Origin: a virus
Virus record (IMG/VR): IMGVR_UViG_3300040856_003497
Location: 1-49,756 of that record
Length of the DNA: 49,756 nt
Reading direction: 5' to 3' (one strand)
The notes under the pieces were generated by a model, which was not told where the DNA came from, searched no databases, and saw only the letters and a list, made by a program, of their open reading frames with translations. Shown here piece after piece: positions 43,011-49,303 of this stretch. A program made the translations under genes and the position numbers. Numbering within the stretch: the stretch's first letter is position 1; each line of letters begins with the position of its first letter.

Positions 43011-43328
43011 TTATGGACGCCAGACATCAGGGAAGACATCTTTAATGTAATTCTTCACATATTCTTGTTCTTCTGCTGTGTCCAGTTCTTCATAATAATC
43101 CCACCATGCCTCACTAATGAACCACATCTCATTAGGATCAAAACTACCCACACCATGCTGATAGTCACCATCACGCTCAATGTGCCATTCTCTCTCGAAG
43201 ATAGAATCTTCTATTGAATGTGCAACTCCTATGTAAGATTTACGATCATAAGAATTATGGTTCACAAACTTCATGCACTGATCCACAAACTGTTGACCAA
43301 GTTCATCCAGGTGAGTGATGGTAGGCAT
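43011..43328 (-). CDS. Hypothetical acidic protein (105 aa)
   Basis: MPTITHLDELGQQFVDQCMK, then IEDSIFEREWHIERDGDYQH, MWFISEAWWDYYEELDTAEE and a short basic end. Rich in Trp, Tyr and Asp/Glu. No promoter-leader stands in front; instead the gene follows the 68-residue gene after its hairpin, so it may depend on read-through. Function unknown; a DNA-mimic type is possible from composition only. Confidence 0.72.
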   Translation of the reverse strand: MPTITHLDELGQQFVDQCMKFVNHNSYDRKSYIGVAHSIEDSIFEREWHIERDGDYQHGVGSFDPNEMWFISEAWWDYYEELDTAEEQEYVKNYIKDVFPDVWRP

Positions 43329-43386
43329 GATCGAAAAAAACGAAAAACGGAATTAAAAAAACGAAAATTAACAAAAATTGTTAATT

Positions 43387-43433
43387 TCTGTGGGAGCCAG
43401 TGAAACCGGCTCACCAGCCCATCATACCACAGA
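43387..43433 (-). terminator. Nested large hairpin after the 68-aa gene
   Basis: Outer stem TCTGTGG...CCACAGA encloses the GGGCTGGTGA...TCACTGGCTCCC hairpin. A TTTTTCG-repeat tract follows at 43330-43375. Confidence 0.6.
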
Positions 43434-43434
43434 C

Positions 43435-43641
43435 TCAGTTCAGAATGTGACGATAATCAATGAACTTAACGCACCAACCATAGGCACAGGTAATCTCTTC
43501 GACAAGATCCTCCTCATCATCTGCCTCCCAGATTTGACCAAGAACCTCATCATAGATCTCATCTTGTGATTCGACATCAAGTGCCTCATCATCAAGATCA
43601 TCAGTGAAGTCAAACTCGATTTCAGTGACTTGGAACTGCAT
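43435..43641 (-). CDS. Very acidic small protein (68 aa)
   Basis: MQFQVTEIEFDFTDDLDDEA then EIYDEVLGQIWEADDEEDLV and CAYGWCVKFIDYRHILN. Highly acidic; similar short proteins occur in marine picocyanobacteria and their phages as I recall. It has no 55-nt upstream element and only a weak -10 candidate (TACCAT near 43661). Function unknown. Confidence 0.75.
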   Translation of the reverse strand: MQFQVTEIEFDFTDDLDDEALDVESQDEIYDEVLGQIWEADDEEDLVEEITCAYGWCVKFIDYRHILN

Positions 43642-43711
43642 GGGTGATGTCCCGTAAACAATGGTAGTATTGCAGGGATCTCATGAGAACACAAGATCCC
43701 TTGTGACAGTT

Positions 43712-43987
43712 CTAGAACTGGGTGGTTTTTATGATCTCCTCTGCAAGATCATTACCTACAACACCAGCGATGAACTCTTGTGTGGAATCATCATCCTCAC
43801 CTTCTGCAACCCAAATATCTTCGATCAACATTGCAACATCAGTATCACTTTGGCCAGGATTTTTGTCAAAGGATTGCATCATCATCTGCATTGCATAAGA
43901 GAACAAATCATCTGCCTCCATGTTATCAATAACTCGATAACAATGTGCAGTCAGCAGATCGGAAACTTGTTCAGAAGTGAGAGCCAT
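43712..43987 (-). CDS. Small helical acidic protein (91 aa)
   Basis: MALTSEQVSDLLTAHCYRVI, then MEADDLFSYAMQMMMQSFDK, AMLIEDIWVAEGEDDDSTQE and a helical end. Start is 26 nt after TATCTT; the frame is open further upstream without support. The pattern (helix, DNMEADDL-type core, acidic helix) resembles the 61-residue protein at 42519. Function unknown. Confidence 0.77.
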   Translation of the reverse strand: MALTSEQVSDLLTAHCYRVIDNMEADDLFSYAMQMMMQSFDKNPGQSDTDVAMLIEDIWVAEGEDDDSTQEFIAGVVGNDLAEEIIKTTQF

Positions 43988-44018
43988 GAGAAGAAATGTC
44001 CTCGACCCCCATAAGATA
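43985..44018 (-). promoter_or_regulatory. Cassette promoter-leader for the 91-aa gene
   Basis: TATCTT, ATGGGG, GTCG, ATG 26 nt after the hexamer; dyad to TTCTCAT through G-U pairs. Confidence 0.65.
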
Positions 44019-44125
44019 CCAACACCACCAGCACCACACCAGCCAGCTTGTGCCAGTGGTTGTTCTGTCCCATCAGCGCCACACCAGCTGGATCTCATGC
44101 CTTATGATAGTATCAACAACAAGGG

Positions 44126-44180
44126 GAGAGCACGAAGCTCGATGACGAACAGTAAGCCACGCTAACCCTGCCATGAAATA
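44126..44180 (-). repeat. Cassette upstream element, copy 8
   Basis: Hairpin GAGCTTCGTGCTC as in copy 6. 139 nt before the ATG at 43987. Confidence 0.9.
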
Positions 44181-44196
44181 GTTAAGTATTAAGAAT

Positions 44197-44218
44197 AAAA
44201 AAAGGGATTGCTCCCTTT
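44197..44218 (-). terminator. Rho-independent terminator after the 69-aa gene
   Basis: AAAGGGA, GCAA loop, TCCCTTTTTTT on the minus strand. Confidence 0.88.
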
Positions 44219-44224
44219 ATTATA

Positions 44225-44434
44225 TCATAATGCAATCTCTACCCAATAACAATCAGGAGCTTCTTCATCTTGATAACTTGTAACAAGACCTTTTGTAATC
44301 AGTTGTCCCAGAACTCCAGCTGTAACATGATCATTATTGAAAGGTGTGATCTCATGTAACCAACCACACCCAGGTTGATCCATTCCCTCTTTGATAGAAT
44401 CCAGAAGCTGTTGTTCCTTATCAGTCAGAGTCAT
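44225..44434 (-). CDS. Small winged-helix-like protein (69 aa)
   Basis: MTLTDKEQQLLDSIKEGMDQ, then GCGWLHEITPFNNDHVTAGV and LGQLITKGLVTSYQDEEAP, WVEIAL. The order helix, helix, helix (AGVLGQLITKGLV) and beta hairpin (VTSYQ...CYWVEI) looks like a minimal winged helix, as in small DNA-binding regulators. Start is 26 nt after TATCTT. DNA binding is inferred from layout only. Confidence 0.72.
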   Translation of the reverse strand: MTLTDKEQQLLDSIKEGMDQPGCGWLHEITPFNNDHVTAGVLGQLITKGLVTSYQDEEAPDCYWVEIAL

Positions 44435-44465
44435 GAGAAGAATCTCTTTCGACTCTCATAAGATA
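44432..44465 (-). promoter_or_regulatory. Cassette promoter-leader for the 69-aa gene
   Basis: TATCTT, ATGAGA, GTCG, ATG 26 nt after the hexamer. ATGAGA pairs with TCTCAT over the start; compared with ATGGGAG/CTCCCAT both arms have changed together. Confidence 0.68.
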
Positions 44466-44569
44466 CATCAGGATCCAATGCCAGTAAAGCAGTCTTGTGC
44501 CAGTGATTCTTCTGGCACATCATGTGTCCCATAAGGTGCTGTGGGTCTTATGATAGTATCAAATCAAAC

Positions 44570-44622
44570 GAGGCTAAGAAGGCCGATGACGACAAGTAAG
44601 CCACAGTCACCCTACCAAAAAA
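44570..44622 (-). repeat. Cassette upstream element, copy 9
   Basis: Hairpin GGCCTTCTTAGCC. The distal end reads GGTAGGG instead of GGCAGGG. 136 nt before the ATG at 44434. Confidence 0.88.
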
Positions 44623-44675
44623 TACGAAAAACGAAAATAAAAAATCAAAAAATCATAAAAATTAAAAAATCTTAT

Positions 44676-44702
44676 GGGAGCCTGACATACCATCAGACTC
44701 CC
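44676..44702 (-). terminator. Large-hairpin terminator (GGGAGTCTGA type)
   Basis: Minus strand 10-bp stem GGGAGTCTGA...TCAGGCTCCC with one G-U pair and a 7-base loop, followed by AT-rich sequence containing TTTTCG. Confidence 0.7.
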
Positions 44703-44710
44703 TAATACTA

Positions 44711-45079
44711 TCACACACCTAGGTAAAAATCATCACGATTCCCATACATCAGGTGATACCATTGTTCTTCTGTCTCTACTTCTACCTCACGATGTTGTTC
44801 ATCTAGTTCTACATCATAAAGTCCACCACGCTCACCAGCATCCACTGCCTCATGATAAGGTGCATTGAGTTCACGATACACATGATCCACTGCAATCTTG
44901 TAAGCTTTATCTACTGCATCAGCCCACACATAAAACCTATCAGTCTCAATAGTATTCTCCTGGATATTGTATGCTTTCCAGGTTTGGAAGCAATAACGAA
45001 ATGCCGTTTGATCCTTATACTTGAAAGTATCAGTGCCGATCAGCTCGATACCACCAAGACCAAAATACTTTTGAGCCAT
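44711..45079 (-). CDS. Hypothetical acidic protein (122 aa)
   Basis: MAQKYFGLGGIELIGTDTFK, then FRYCFQTWKAYNIQENTIET, YVWADAVDKAYKIAVDHVYR and an acidic end. Soluble mixed fold. It has a full cassette front end (element copy 10, TATTCT hexamer 29 nt before ATG). Not recognised. Confidence 0.75.
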   Translation of the reverse strand: MAQKYFGLGGIELIGTDTFKYKDQTAFRYCFQTWKAYNIQENTIETDRFYVWADAVDKAYKIAVDHVYRELNAPYHEAVDAGERGGLYDVELDEQHREVEVETEEQWYHLMYGNRDDFYLGV

Positions 45080-45113
45080 GAGAAGAAAACGGATTTCCGA
45101 CTTATTCAGAATA
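45077..45113 (-). promoter_or_regulatory. Cassette promoter-leader for the 122-aa gene
   Basis: TATTCT, GAATAA, GTCG, ATG 29 nt after the hexamer. The leader end CGTTTTCTTCTCATG is shared with the gene at 46237. Confidence 0.58.
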
Positions 45114-45218
45114 CATCAGATCTCACCAGAAAAACCACCTGTCAGCCAGTTAAACGACTGTCCACTGTCTGGCTCATGAGGTGCCATGGGGTCTTATGAT
45201 TATGGAACAAGAGAAGAG

Positions 45219-45275
45219 AGAGGCTAAGAAGGCCAGAGACGATAAGTAAGCCACAGTCATCCTGCCTTGAAATAA
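45219..45275 (-). repeat. Cassette upstream element, copy 10
   Basis: Hairpin GGCCTTCTTAGCC, distal end AAGGCAGG. 140 nt before the ATG at 45079. It follows the HNH gene without a terminator between. Confidence 0.9.
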
Positions 45276-45290
45276 TTAAGTATAAACAAA

Positions 45291-45791
45291 TTAACTAATA
45301 AGTTTATATCCTTTACATGTTGTATTAGGATTTCGCAAAGTTTTTAACATTGTGCCAGATGATGGATGATTCAGTGTTTCACGACACCATTTAGTTAAAT
45401 TTCTAATTTCAATTATCTCCCCAGTTGGAGTTTGAATCAAACGAGTTTTTGCTTGAGAATACTCTACATTGTCAGCGTTGCTCATCCATTCTAAATTTTC
45501 GACTCTATTATCAGTTTTATCCTGGTTAATGTGATTAACTGTATCGTAATTATGAGGATTTGCAATGTAAGTTTCAGCAACTAATCTATGAATACTAGTA
45601 TTTTTTACTCTATTCGTATTTTGTTCTAGTATAATTTTCAAGTATCCTTTGCGATCTAGTTGTGGTTTTAATTCTCTTTTATATGAATAATCAAGAACTT
45701 TACCTTTGCCGTGACCACCTGGTTTTTTATGAGAGAATACTCTACCATCAGTTGTGATAGAGTATTCTGGGTAATTCGGAATTTGTTTCAT
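45291..45791 (-). CDS. HNH homing endonuclease with NUMOD4-type N-terminus
   Basis: A 166-residue protein. Residues 3-22 (QIPNYPEYSITTDGRVFSHK) are a NUMOD4-like DNA-recognition segment. The HNH core follows (SIHRLVAETYIANPHNYDTV, then NHINQDKTDNRVENLEWMSN) with His68 and His87 and Asn95. The C-terminal third (EIRNLTKWCRETLN...SGTMLKTL) looks like a further DNA-binding module. AT-rich compared with its cassette neighbours and without a cassette front end, so it is an insertion. It is controlled by the hairpin and late box at 45790-45843. Confidence 0.9.
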   Translation of the reverse strand: MKQIPNYPEYSITTDGRVFSHKKPGGHGKGKVLDYSYKRELKPQLDRKGYLKIILEQNTNRVKNTSIHRLVAETYIANPHNYDTVNHINQDKTDNRVENLEWMSNADNVEYSQAKTRLIQTPTGEIIEIRNLTKWCRETLNHPSSGTMLKTLRNPNTTCKGYKLIS

Positions 45792-45843
45792 GTGATTGGG
45801 ACTAAACTACTTCTATTTATACATAATTCAGTCCCAATCACAT
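45790..45843 (-). promoter_or_regulatory. Start-sequestering hairpin with embedded late promoter (HNH gene)
   Basis: Perfect 14-bp inverted repeat ATGTGATTGGGACT (45830-45843 as read on the minus strand) and AGTCCCAATCACAT (45790-45803), the latter running into the start codon. TATAAATA (45814-45821) sits in the loop. RNA starting from it would lack the first arm and leave the start open. Confidence 0.85.
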
Positions 45844-45847
45844 TTTA

Positions 45848-46237
45848 CTATCTTTTATATAACCAGCTGCCAGACCAGTCCGCTCTACGATAACATTGCT
45901 CACGAGACACTGGATCAAGAAGATTAAATCTCTCTCCTTTCGCAGGACTACGCCATGATGCTGATTTTAATACTGAACCAGTTTGTTTGTCCACAAAGCA
46001 ATGTACACTCTTTGATCCTTTTGCGTTCATAATGACCTTATAGTATTTTCTGCCCTCTTCGATCTCATAAGAATAGCCAAAATCATAAGTACCATCCGCA
46101 ATCTCTTGCAGACAACGATTATGATAATCCATGTTAATTTCGCGTCTCACTGACTCTCTGTGGCTCCTGGTTGAGTACAGTCGGAAGTCAGTCTCCAGTG
46201 CATCACAGAGAGAACGGACATAACCAAGGACTTGCAT
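45848..46237 (-). CDS. Conserved phage protein of unknown function (129 aa)
   Basis: MQVLGYVRSLCDALETDFRL, then LQEIADGTYDFGYSYEIEEG and YYKVIMNAKGSKSVHCFVDK, with TGSVLKSASWRSPAKGERFN and WSGSWLYKR. The stretch from KVIMNAKGSKSVHCF to the end is a pattern I know from uncharacterised proteins of several marine phage groups. Start is 29 nt after TATATT. It is the first cassette of the array after the repeat-rich region. Confidence 0.78.
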   Translation of the reverse strand: MQVLGYVRSLCDALETDFRLYSTRSHRESVRREINMDYHNRCLQEIADGTYDFGYSYEIEEGRKYYKVIMNAKGSKSVHCFVDKQTGSVLKSASWRSPAKGERFNLLDPVSREQCYRRADWSGSWLYKR

Positions 46238-46271
46238 GAGAAGAAAACGGAATCTCAACAATCAAAATATA
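46235..46271 (-). promoter_or_regulatory. Divergent cassette promoter-leader for the 129-aa gene
   Basis: TATATT stands 29 nt before the ATG; the leader end CCGTTTTCTTCTCATG is shared with the 45079 gene, but GTCG is missing. Confidence 0.42.
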
Positions 46272-46374
46272 CCTGAAAAATCCTGCGAAAAATCCTGTAG
46301 TGGCCAGTTAAACGACTGGCACAGAGCACCCACATACAGTCTCATGAGGCACTAGACTATAAGAACAAGAGAAC

Positions 46375-46432
46375 AGAGGCTAAGAAGGCCAGCGACGATA
46401 AGTAAGCCACAGTCATCCTGCCTTGAAATAAT
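46375..46432 (-). repeat. Cassette upstream element, copy 11
   Basis: Hairpin GGCCTTCTTAGCC, distal end AAGGCAGG. 138 nt before the ATG at 46237. A TATAGTCTA box follows it, as after copies 3 and 4. Confidence 0.9.
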
Positions 46433-46681
46433 CGTTACATAAGAATCTTATATATTTAATATTCTTATGAGTCGGATAAGTATCTGATATATCTGATATA
46501 TTTGAATGTTTTATGAATTGGGGTGGAAACGATAAGTACTTGTGATATTTGCGATCCTTATGGGTCGGTGTGGGTCTTATGATTCTTATGCGACTGTGCC
46601 ACTATTTTTTGTGTCCGCGCCTGTGTGATAAAAAAGCGTGCGCGTGCTATAATGGGTCGGCTTAAATGGCAAGGTCTCATA

Positions 46682-46751
46682 AGGATTAAATGGTATTAAA
46701 TGGTATTAAATGGGATTAAATGGGATTAAATGGGATTAAATGGTATTAAAT
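46682..46751. repeat. Seven tandem 10-bp units (GGKATTAAAT)
   Basis: Seven head-to-tail copies of GGTATTAAAT or GGGATTAAAT, the first slightly changed. The 10-base period places each unit on the same face of the helix. Confidence 0.92.
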
Positions 46752-46754
46752 AAC

Positions 46755-46920
46755 ATAAGAAAGAAAAAAACATCATAAGATCTCATAAGCACATAAAAAA
46801 GAAAAAAACATCATAAGATCTCATAAGCACATAAAAAAGAAAAAAACATCATAAGATCTCATAAGCACATAAGAAAGAAAAAAAAACATCATAAGAACAA
46901 AAGAAAGAAAAAAACACCAT
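46755..46920. repeat. 38-bp tandem repeat with CATAAG words
   Basis: Three units of 38 bases (CATCATAAGATCTCATAAGC plus an A-rich spacer) are spaced 38, 38 and 40 bases apart, followed by two shorter decayed units. Confidence 0.9.
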
Positions 46921-46957
46921 AAGATCTCATAGGGTAAAAAACATAAGAATTCATAAC

Positions 46958-46983
46958 ATTATATGCGTATACAAGCATATAAT
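46958..46983. repeat. AT-rich hairpin
   Basis: ATTATATGC, eight bases, GCATATAAT. Flanked by GAATTCATAAC direct repeats near 46948 and 47015. Confidence 0.7.
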
Positions 46984-47229
46984 CATATAACGATATTGTT
47001 ATGTTATTGTTACGAATTCATAACAAAAAAACAATAAAAAACAATTAAAAAAACATTTTTAATATAAATTTATACAAAAATACGATATTTTTAACCAAAT
47101 TTCATTATTTTTGGTGATTTCCCATGAGAGCCAGTGATACCCTTATCCAGGATGTTTAATCATCGTATCAGATGCCGAAGAGAAAAATAAAGTTGAGGAT
47201 CAATCAATCTCTGATAGTAATAAAAACCA

Positions 47230-47340
47230 ATAAAATCAAAAGACTCTATTGATTTTCTAGACGCTTCACAGCAGACGCTAAATGATGATTGTCACCATTT
47301 AGTCTTACTTCCGCTCCACATCCGTAATCGACATACTCTG
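47230..47340 (-). ncRNA. Candidate omega-RNA scaffold at the tnpB 3' end
   Basis: TnpB guide RNAs usually overlap the 3' end of their gene and run to the right end of the element. Here the last codons fold into CTAAATG...CATTTAG (47278-47302) in the expected place, after GGATGTGGAGCGGAAGT. The right boundary and guide are not determined. Confidence 0.35.
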
Positions 47341-48442
47341 CCGATGAAAGTTCTTGAGAAGTTAGATTTCTCCAACCTTCCTTAAGAATATTGATAGAGG
47401 CATTAAGATCTCTATCGTGTTTAGAACCACAAGAAGGACAAGTCCATTCTCTTATTGAGAGAGACATCTTATCTTCTTTATGTCCGCAAGAACTACAAGT
47501 TTTACTTGAAGGAAAGAAACGGTCAATCTTGATCAACATTTTTCCATACCAGTTGCACTTGTACTCCAACATAGTAACAAAAGTAGACCATCCTGCATCA
47601 CTAATGGACTTCGCTAGTTTGTGGTTCTTTAACATACAAGAAACATTTAAGTCCTCAAGAACTATGAGATCAAATGTATTCACTATGGCAGTTGATACAT
47701 TATGAAGAAAATAAGTTCTTGAATTGACGATATTTTCGTGAACTTTGGCAACTTTAATGCGTTGCTTGTTATAGCGATTACTACCTTTGGTTTTACGACT
47801 TAAATGTTTTTGGTGCTTCTTAAGTTTAGATTGGTTCTCTCTAAACCATTTTGGATTGTTAATGACTTGTCCATTGGAAAGAATAAACAAGTCCTTCAAA
47901 CCCAAATCAATACCTACAACTTTACCAGTTGAGGGTATTGGATTGAGTTCTTGTTTTACAAGTATAGAAACAAAATATTTTCCTGTAGGAGTTTTAGAAA
48001 CAGTTATGCTCCTAAAATCGACATCATCGGGAATAGGTCTATCAAGAACAACTTCAACAAAACCAATTTTTTCGAGCCTTACCAAAGAATTTTCTTGATC
48101 CAATTTAAACTTTTGATTTGGCAACCTAAAAGATTGTCTATTAGATTTTTTCTTAAAAGAAGGTCTTCCAAGTTTAACTTTTCGTTTTTTGTTAAAGTAT
48201 TGTTTCTTGAACTCAATAAAGTCATTTCTTTTTTGTTGAAGAGTTGAAGCAGAAACTTCTTTTAAGAATCCAAACTCTTCCTGTTCTTTGAGTGTTTTTT
48301 CTGTTAATATGACACCATCATTATTATTGAAGTTTTCGACAAGTTTGTTCCATACAAAACGAACACAACCAAAAGTTTTATTGAGTAAAACTTCTTGTTC
48401 TTTTGTAGGATAAATCCTATACTTGTATGCTTTTAAGTGCAT
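47246..48442 (-). CDS. tnpB: TnpB (IS200/IS605-family RNA-guided nuclease), solo
   Basis: A 398-residue protein of full TnpB length. N-terminus KAYKYRIYPTKEQEVLLNKT; RuvC residues Asp179 (VGIDLGLKD), Glu263 (LIVLEDLNVS) and Asp345 (HDRDLNAS); zinc ribbon Cys316/Cys319/Cys335/Cys338 (CSSCGHK, CPSCGS). All catalytic positions are intact. No TnpA gene is next to it, so it depends on a partner elsewhere or serves the phage. It lies behind a hairpin with an embedded TATAAATA box. Confidence 0.93.
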   Translation of the reverse strand: MHLKAYKYRIYPTKEQEVLLNKTFGCVRFVWNKLVENFNNNDGVILTEKTLKEQEEFGFLKEVSASTLQQKRNDFIEFKKQYFNKKRKVKLGRPSFKKKSNRQSFRLPNQKFKLDQENSLVRLEKIGFVEVVLDRPIPDDVDFRSITVSKTPTGKYFVSILVKQELNPIPSTGKVVGIDLGLKDLFILSNGQVINNPKWFRENQSKLKKHQKHLSRKTKGSNRYNKQRIKVAKVHENIVNSRTYFLHNVSTAIVNTFDLIVLEDLNVSCMLKNHKLAKSISDAGWSTFVTMLEYKCNWYGKMLIKIDRFFPSSKTCSSCGHKEDKMSLSIREWTCPSCGSKHDRDLNASINILKEGWRNLTSQELSSAEYVDYGCGAEVRLNGDNHHLASAVKRLENQ

Positions 48443-48447
48443 CTGCT

Positions 48448-48538
48448 CTAATTTTGGTCGTGTACTATTATTTATAAAAATTTTGTTTTTTGGGGAGGAA
48501 ACAAGTTCCTCCCAACCTAAAAAGCACGACCAAATTAG
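48448..48538 (-). promoter_or_regulatory. Hairpin with embedded late promoter before tnpB
   Basis: Inverted repeat CTAATTTGGTCGTG (48525-48538) and CACGACCAAAATTAG (48448-48462), 14 bp with one bulged base, ending five bases before the ATG. Inside are a perfect 8-bp hairpin GGGAGGAA...TTCCTCCC (48493-48513) and TATAAATA (48469-48476). Confidence 0.78.
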
Positions 48539-48552
48539 GCATTATTATTTAG

Positions 48553-49074
48553 TCAAGAATATTTACCAACAAGATACCAAACATAATCATCAGGAGCATC
48601 ACCTAGATCTGTTTCTGGTGTTTCGGAATAATGACCGAATTTCTTTAGTTTTTGTCCTGCTACATCATTATCACAAACAGCTATAATTGGACGATTTAGT
48701 GAAAGAAGAAAGTTAATATAGTCTTTTGGTGGATCGTTAGTTAGTGTGGCCAATGCAGAGAAGTTTAGACTTGTCATTCTTGCTGCATCAAAGACACCTT
48801 CTGTCAGGAATACTGGTTTGTATGGTGAATTAAGACTCTCAGTACCCCATAAGGTTACAGTGGGATAATGTTTGTTTCTGTAGGTGTAATACTTGGAATG
48901 GAGTTTATCCTGAAAAATCGTTTTTGAACCATTGGGATTATAGAACTGATAACCAGTTAATTGTCCTGATAAGTTGTATAAAAGAAAAGTAGCTGTGTTG
49001 GTTGTTTCGTCAATAATTGTTGGGTGGAGATTTGTGTTAAGATGCCTTTGTTTTAGGTGGGTTTTGATGTTCAT
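48553..49074 (-). CDS. TOPRIM-domain protein (primase-like, 173 aa)
   Basis: The C-terminal 90 residues form a TOPRIM fold: PVFLTEGVFDAARM with the catalytic Glu, then IIAVCDNDVAGQKLKKFG with the DxD pair. The N-terminal part (NTATFLLYNLSGQLTGYQFY, NPNGSKTIFQ) resembles the small domain before TOPRIM in phage and plasmid primases. No zinc finger or helicase is attached. A role in priming or DNA repair is likely; the exact reaction is inferred. Confidence 0.8.
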   Translation of the reverse strand: MNIKTHLKQRHLNTNLHPTIIDETTNTATFLLYNLSGQLTGYQFYNPNGSKTIFQDKLHSKYYTYRNKHYPTVTLWGTESLNSPYKPVFLTEGVFDAARMTSLNFSALATLTNDPPKDYINFLLSLNRPIIAVCDNDVAGQKLKKFGHYSETPETDLGDAPDDYVWYLVGKYS

Positions 49075-49303
49075 AATTCTTCATAAGAACCAAACGACGC
49101 ATAAGTTCTGTTGAATTTGGGTTTTTTGCTACGCAATAACGAACATTACCATACTTATCAGTTGCTAGAACCTTTAGAGCCTCTGGTGGTGTGTTTGGGT
49201 TTGTTGCTACCCAATAACGAACCTCCCAATCCTCATCAGTTGCAAGAACTTCTAATAGTTCTGGTGGTGTGTTTGGGTTTTTTGCTAGTTTATTTTTGTT
49301 CAT
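49037..49303 (-). CDS. Leucine-rich-repeat-variant (LRV) protein (88 aa)
   Basis: Two and a half repeats of about 24 residues: NPNTPPELLEVLATDEDWEV, NPNTPPEALKVLATDKYGNV and NPNSTELMRRLVLMKN. These are LRV repeats, which stack helices and usually bind proteins. The last 38 bases overlap the start of the TOPRIM gene. Its end is an exact copy of the partial LRV gene at the window edge. Confidence 0.82.
   Translation of the reverse strand: MNKNKLAKNPNTPPELLEVLATDEDWEVRYWVATNPNTPPEALKVLATDKYGNVRYCVAKNPNSTELMRRLVLMKNYEHQNPPKTKAS
49068..49194. repeat. 127-bp exact direct repeat, copy A
   Basis: Identical to 49630-49756. Covers the last LRV repeat, the cap and the following start codon region. The second copy may continue beyond the window. 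Confidence 0.93.

Larger units (their letters stand above)
46440..47245. other. AT-rich non-coding region with tandem repeats
   Basis: No credible gene in about 800 bases. It holds many CTTATG/CATAAG words, a 10-bp tandem repeat (46682-46751), a 38-bp tandem repeat (46755-46920) and an AT-rich hairpin (46958-46983). A copy of the GAGAGCCAGTGATACC motif lies near 47124. Origin or control region is possible. Confidence 0.6.

Noticed and set aside
46375-46432. The upstream element read as a promoter on the plus strand (ATAAAATAA as -10)
   Set aside because: No -35 at a fitting distance and no plus-strand gene follows any copy.
46755-46920. 38-bp repeats considered as a CRISPR array
   Set aside because: The whole 38-bp unit repeats, including its A-rich part; there are no unique spacers and no cas genes.
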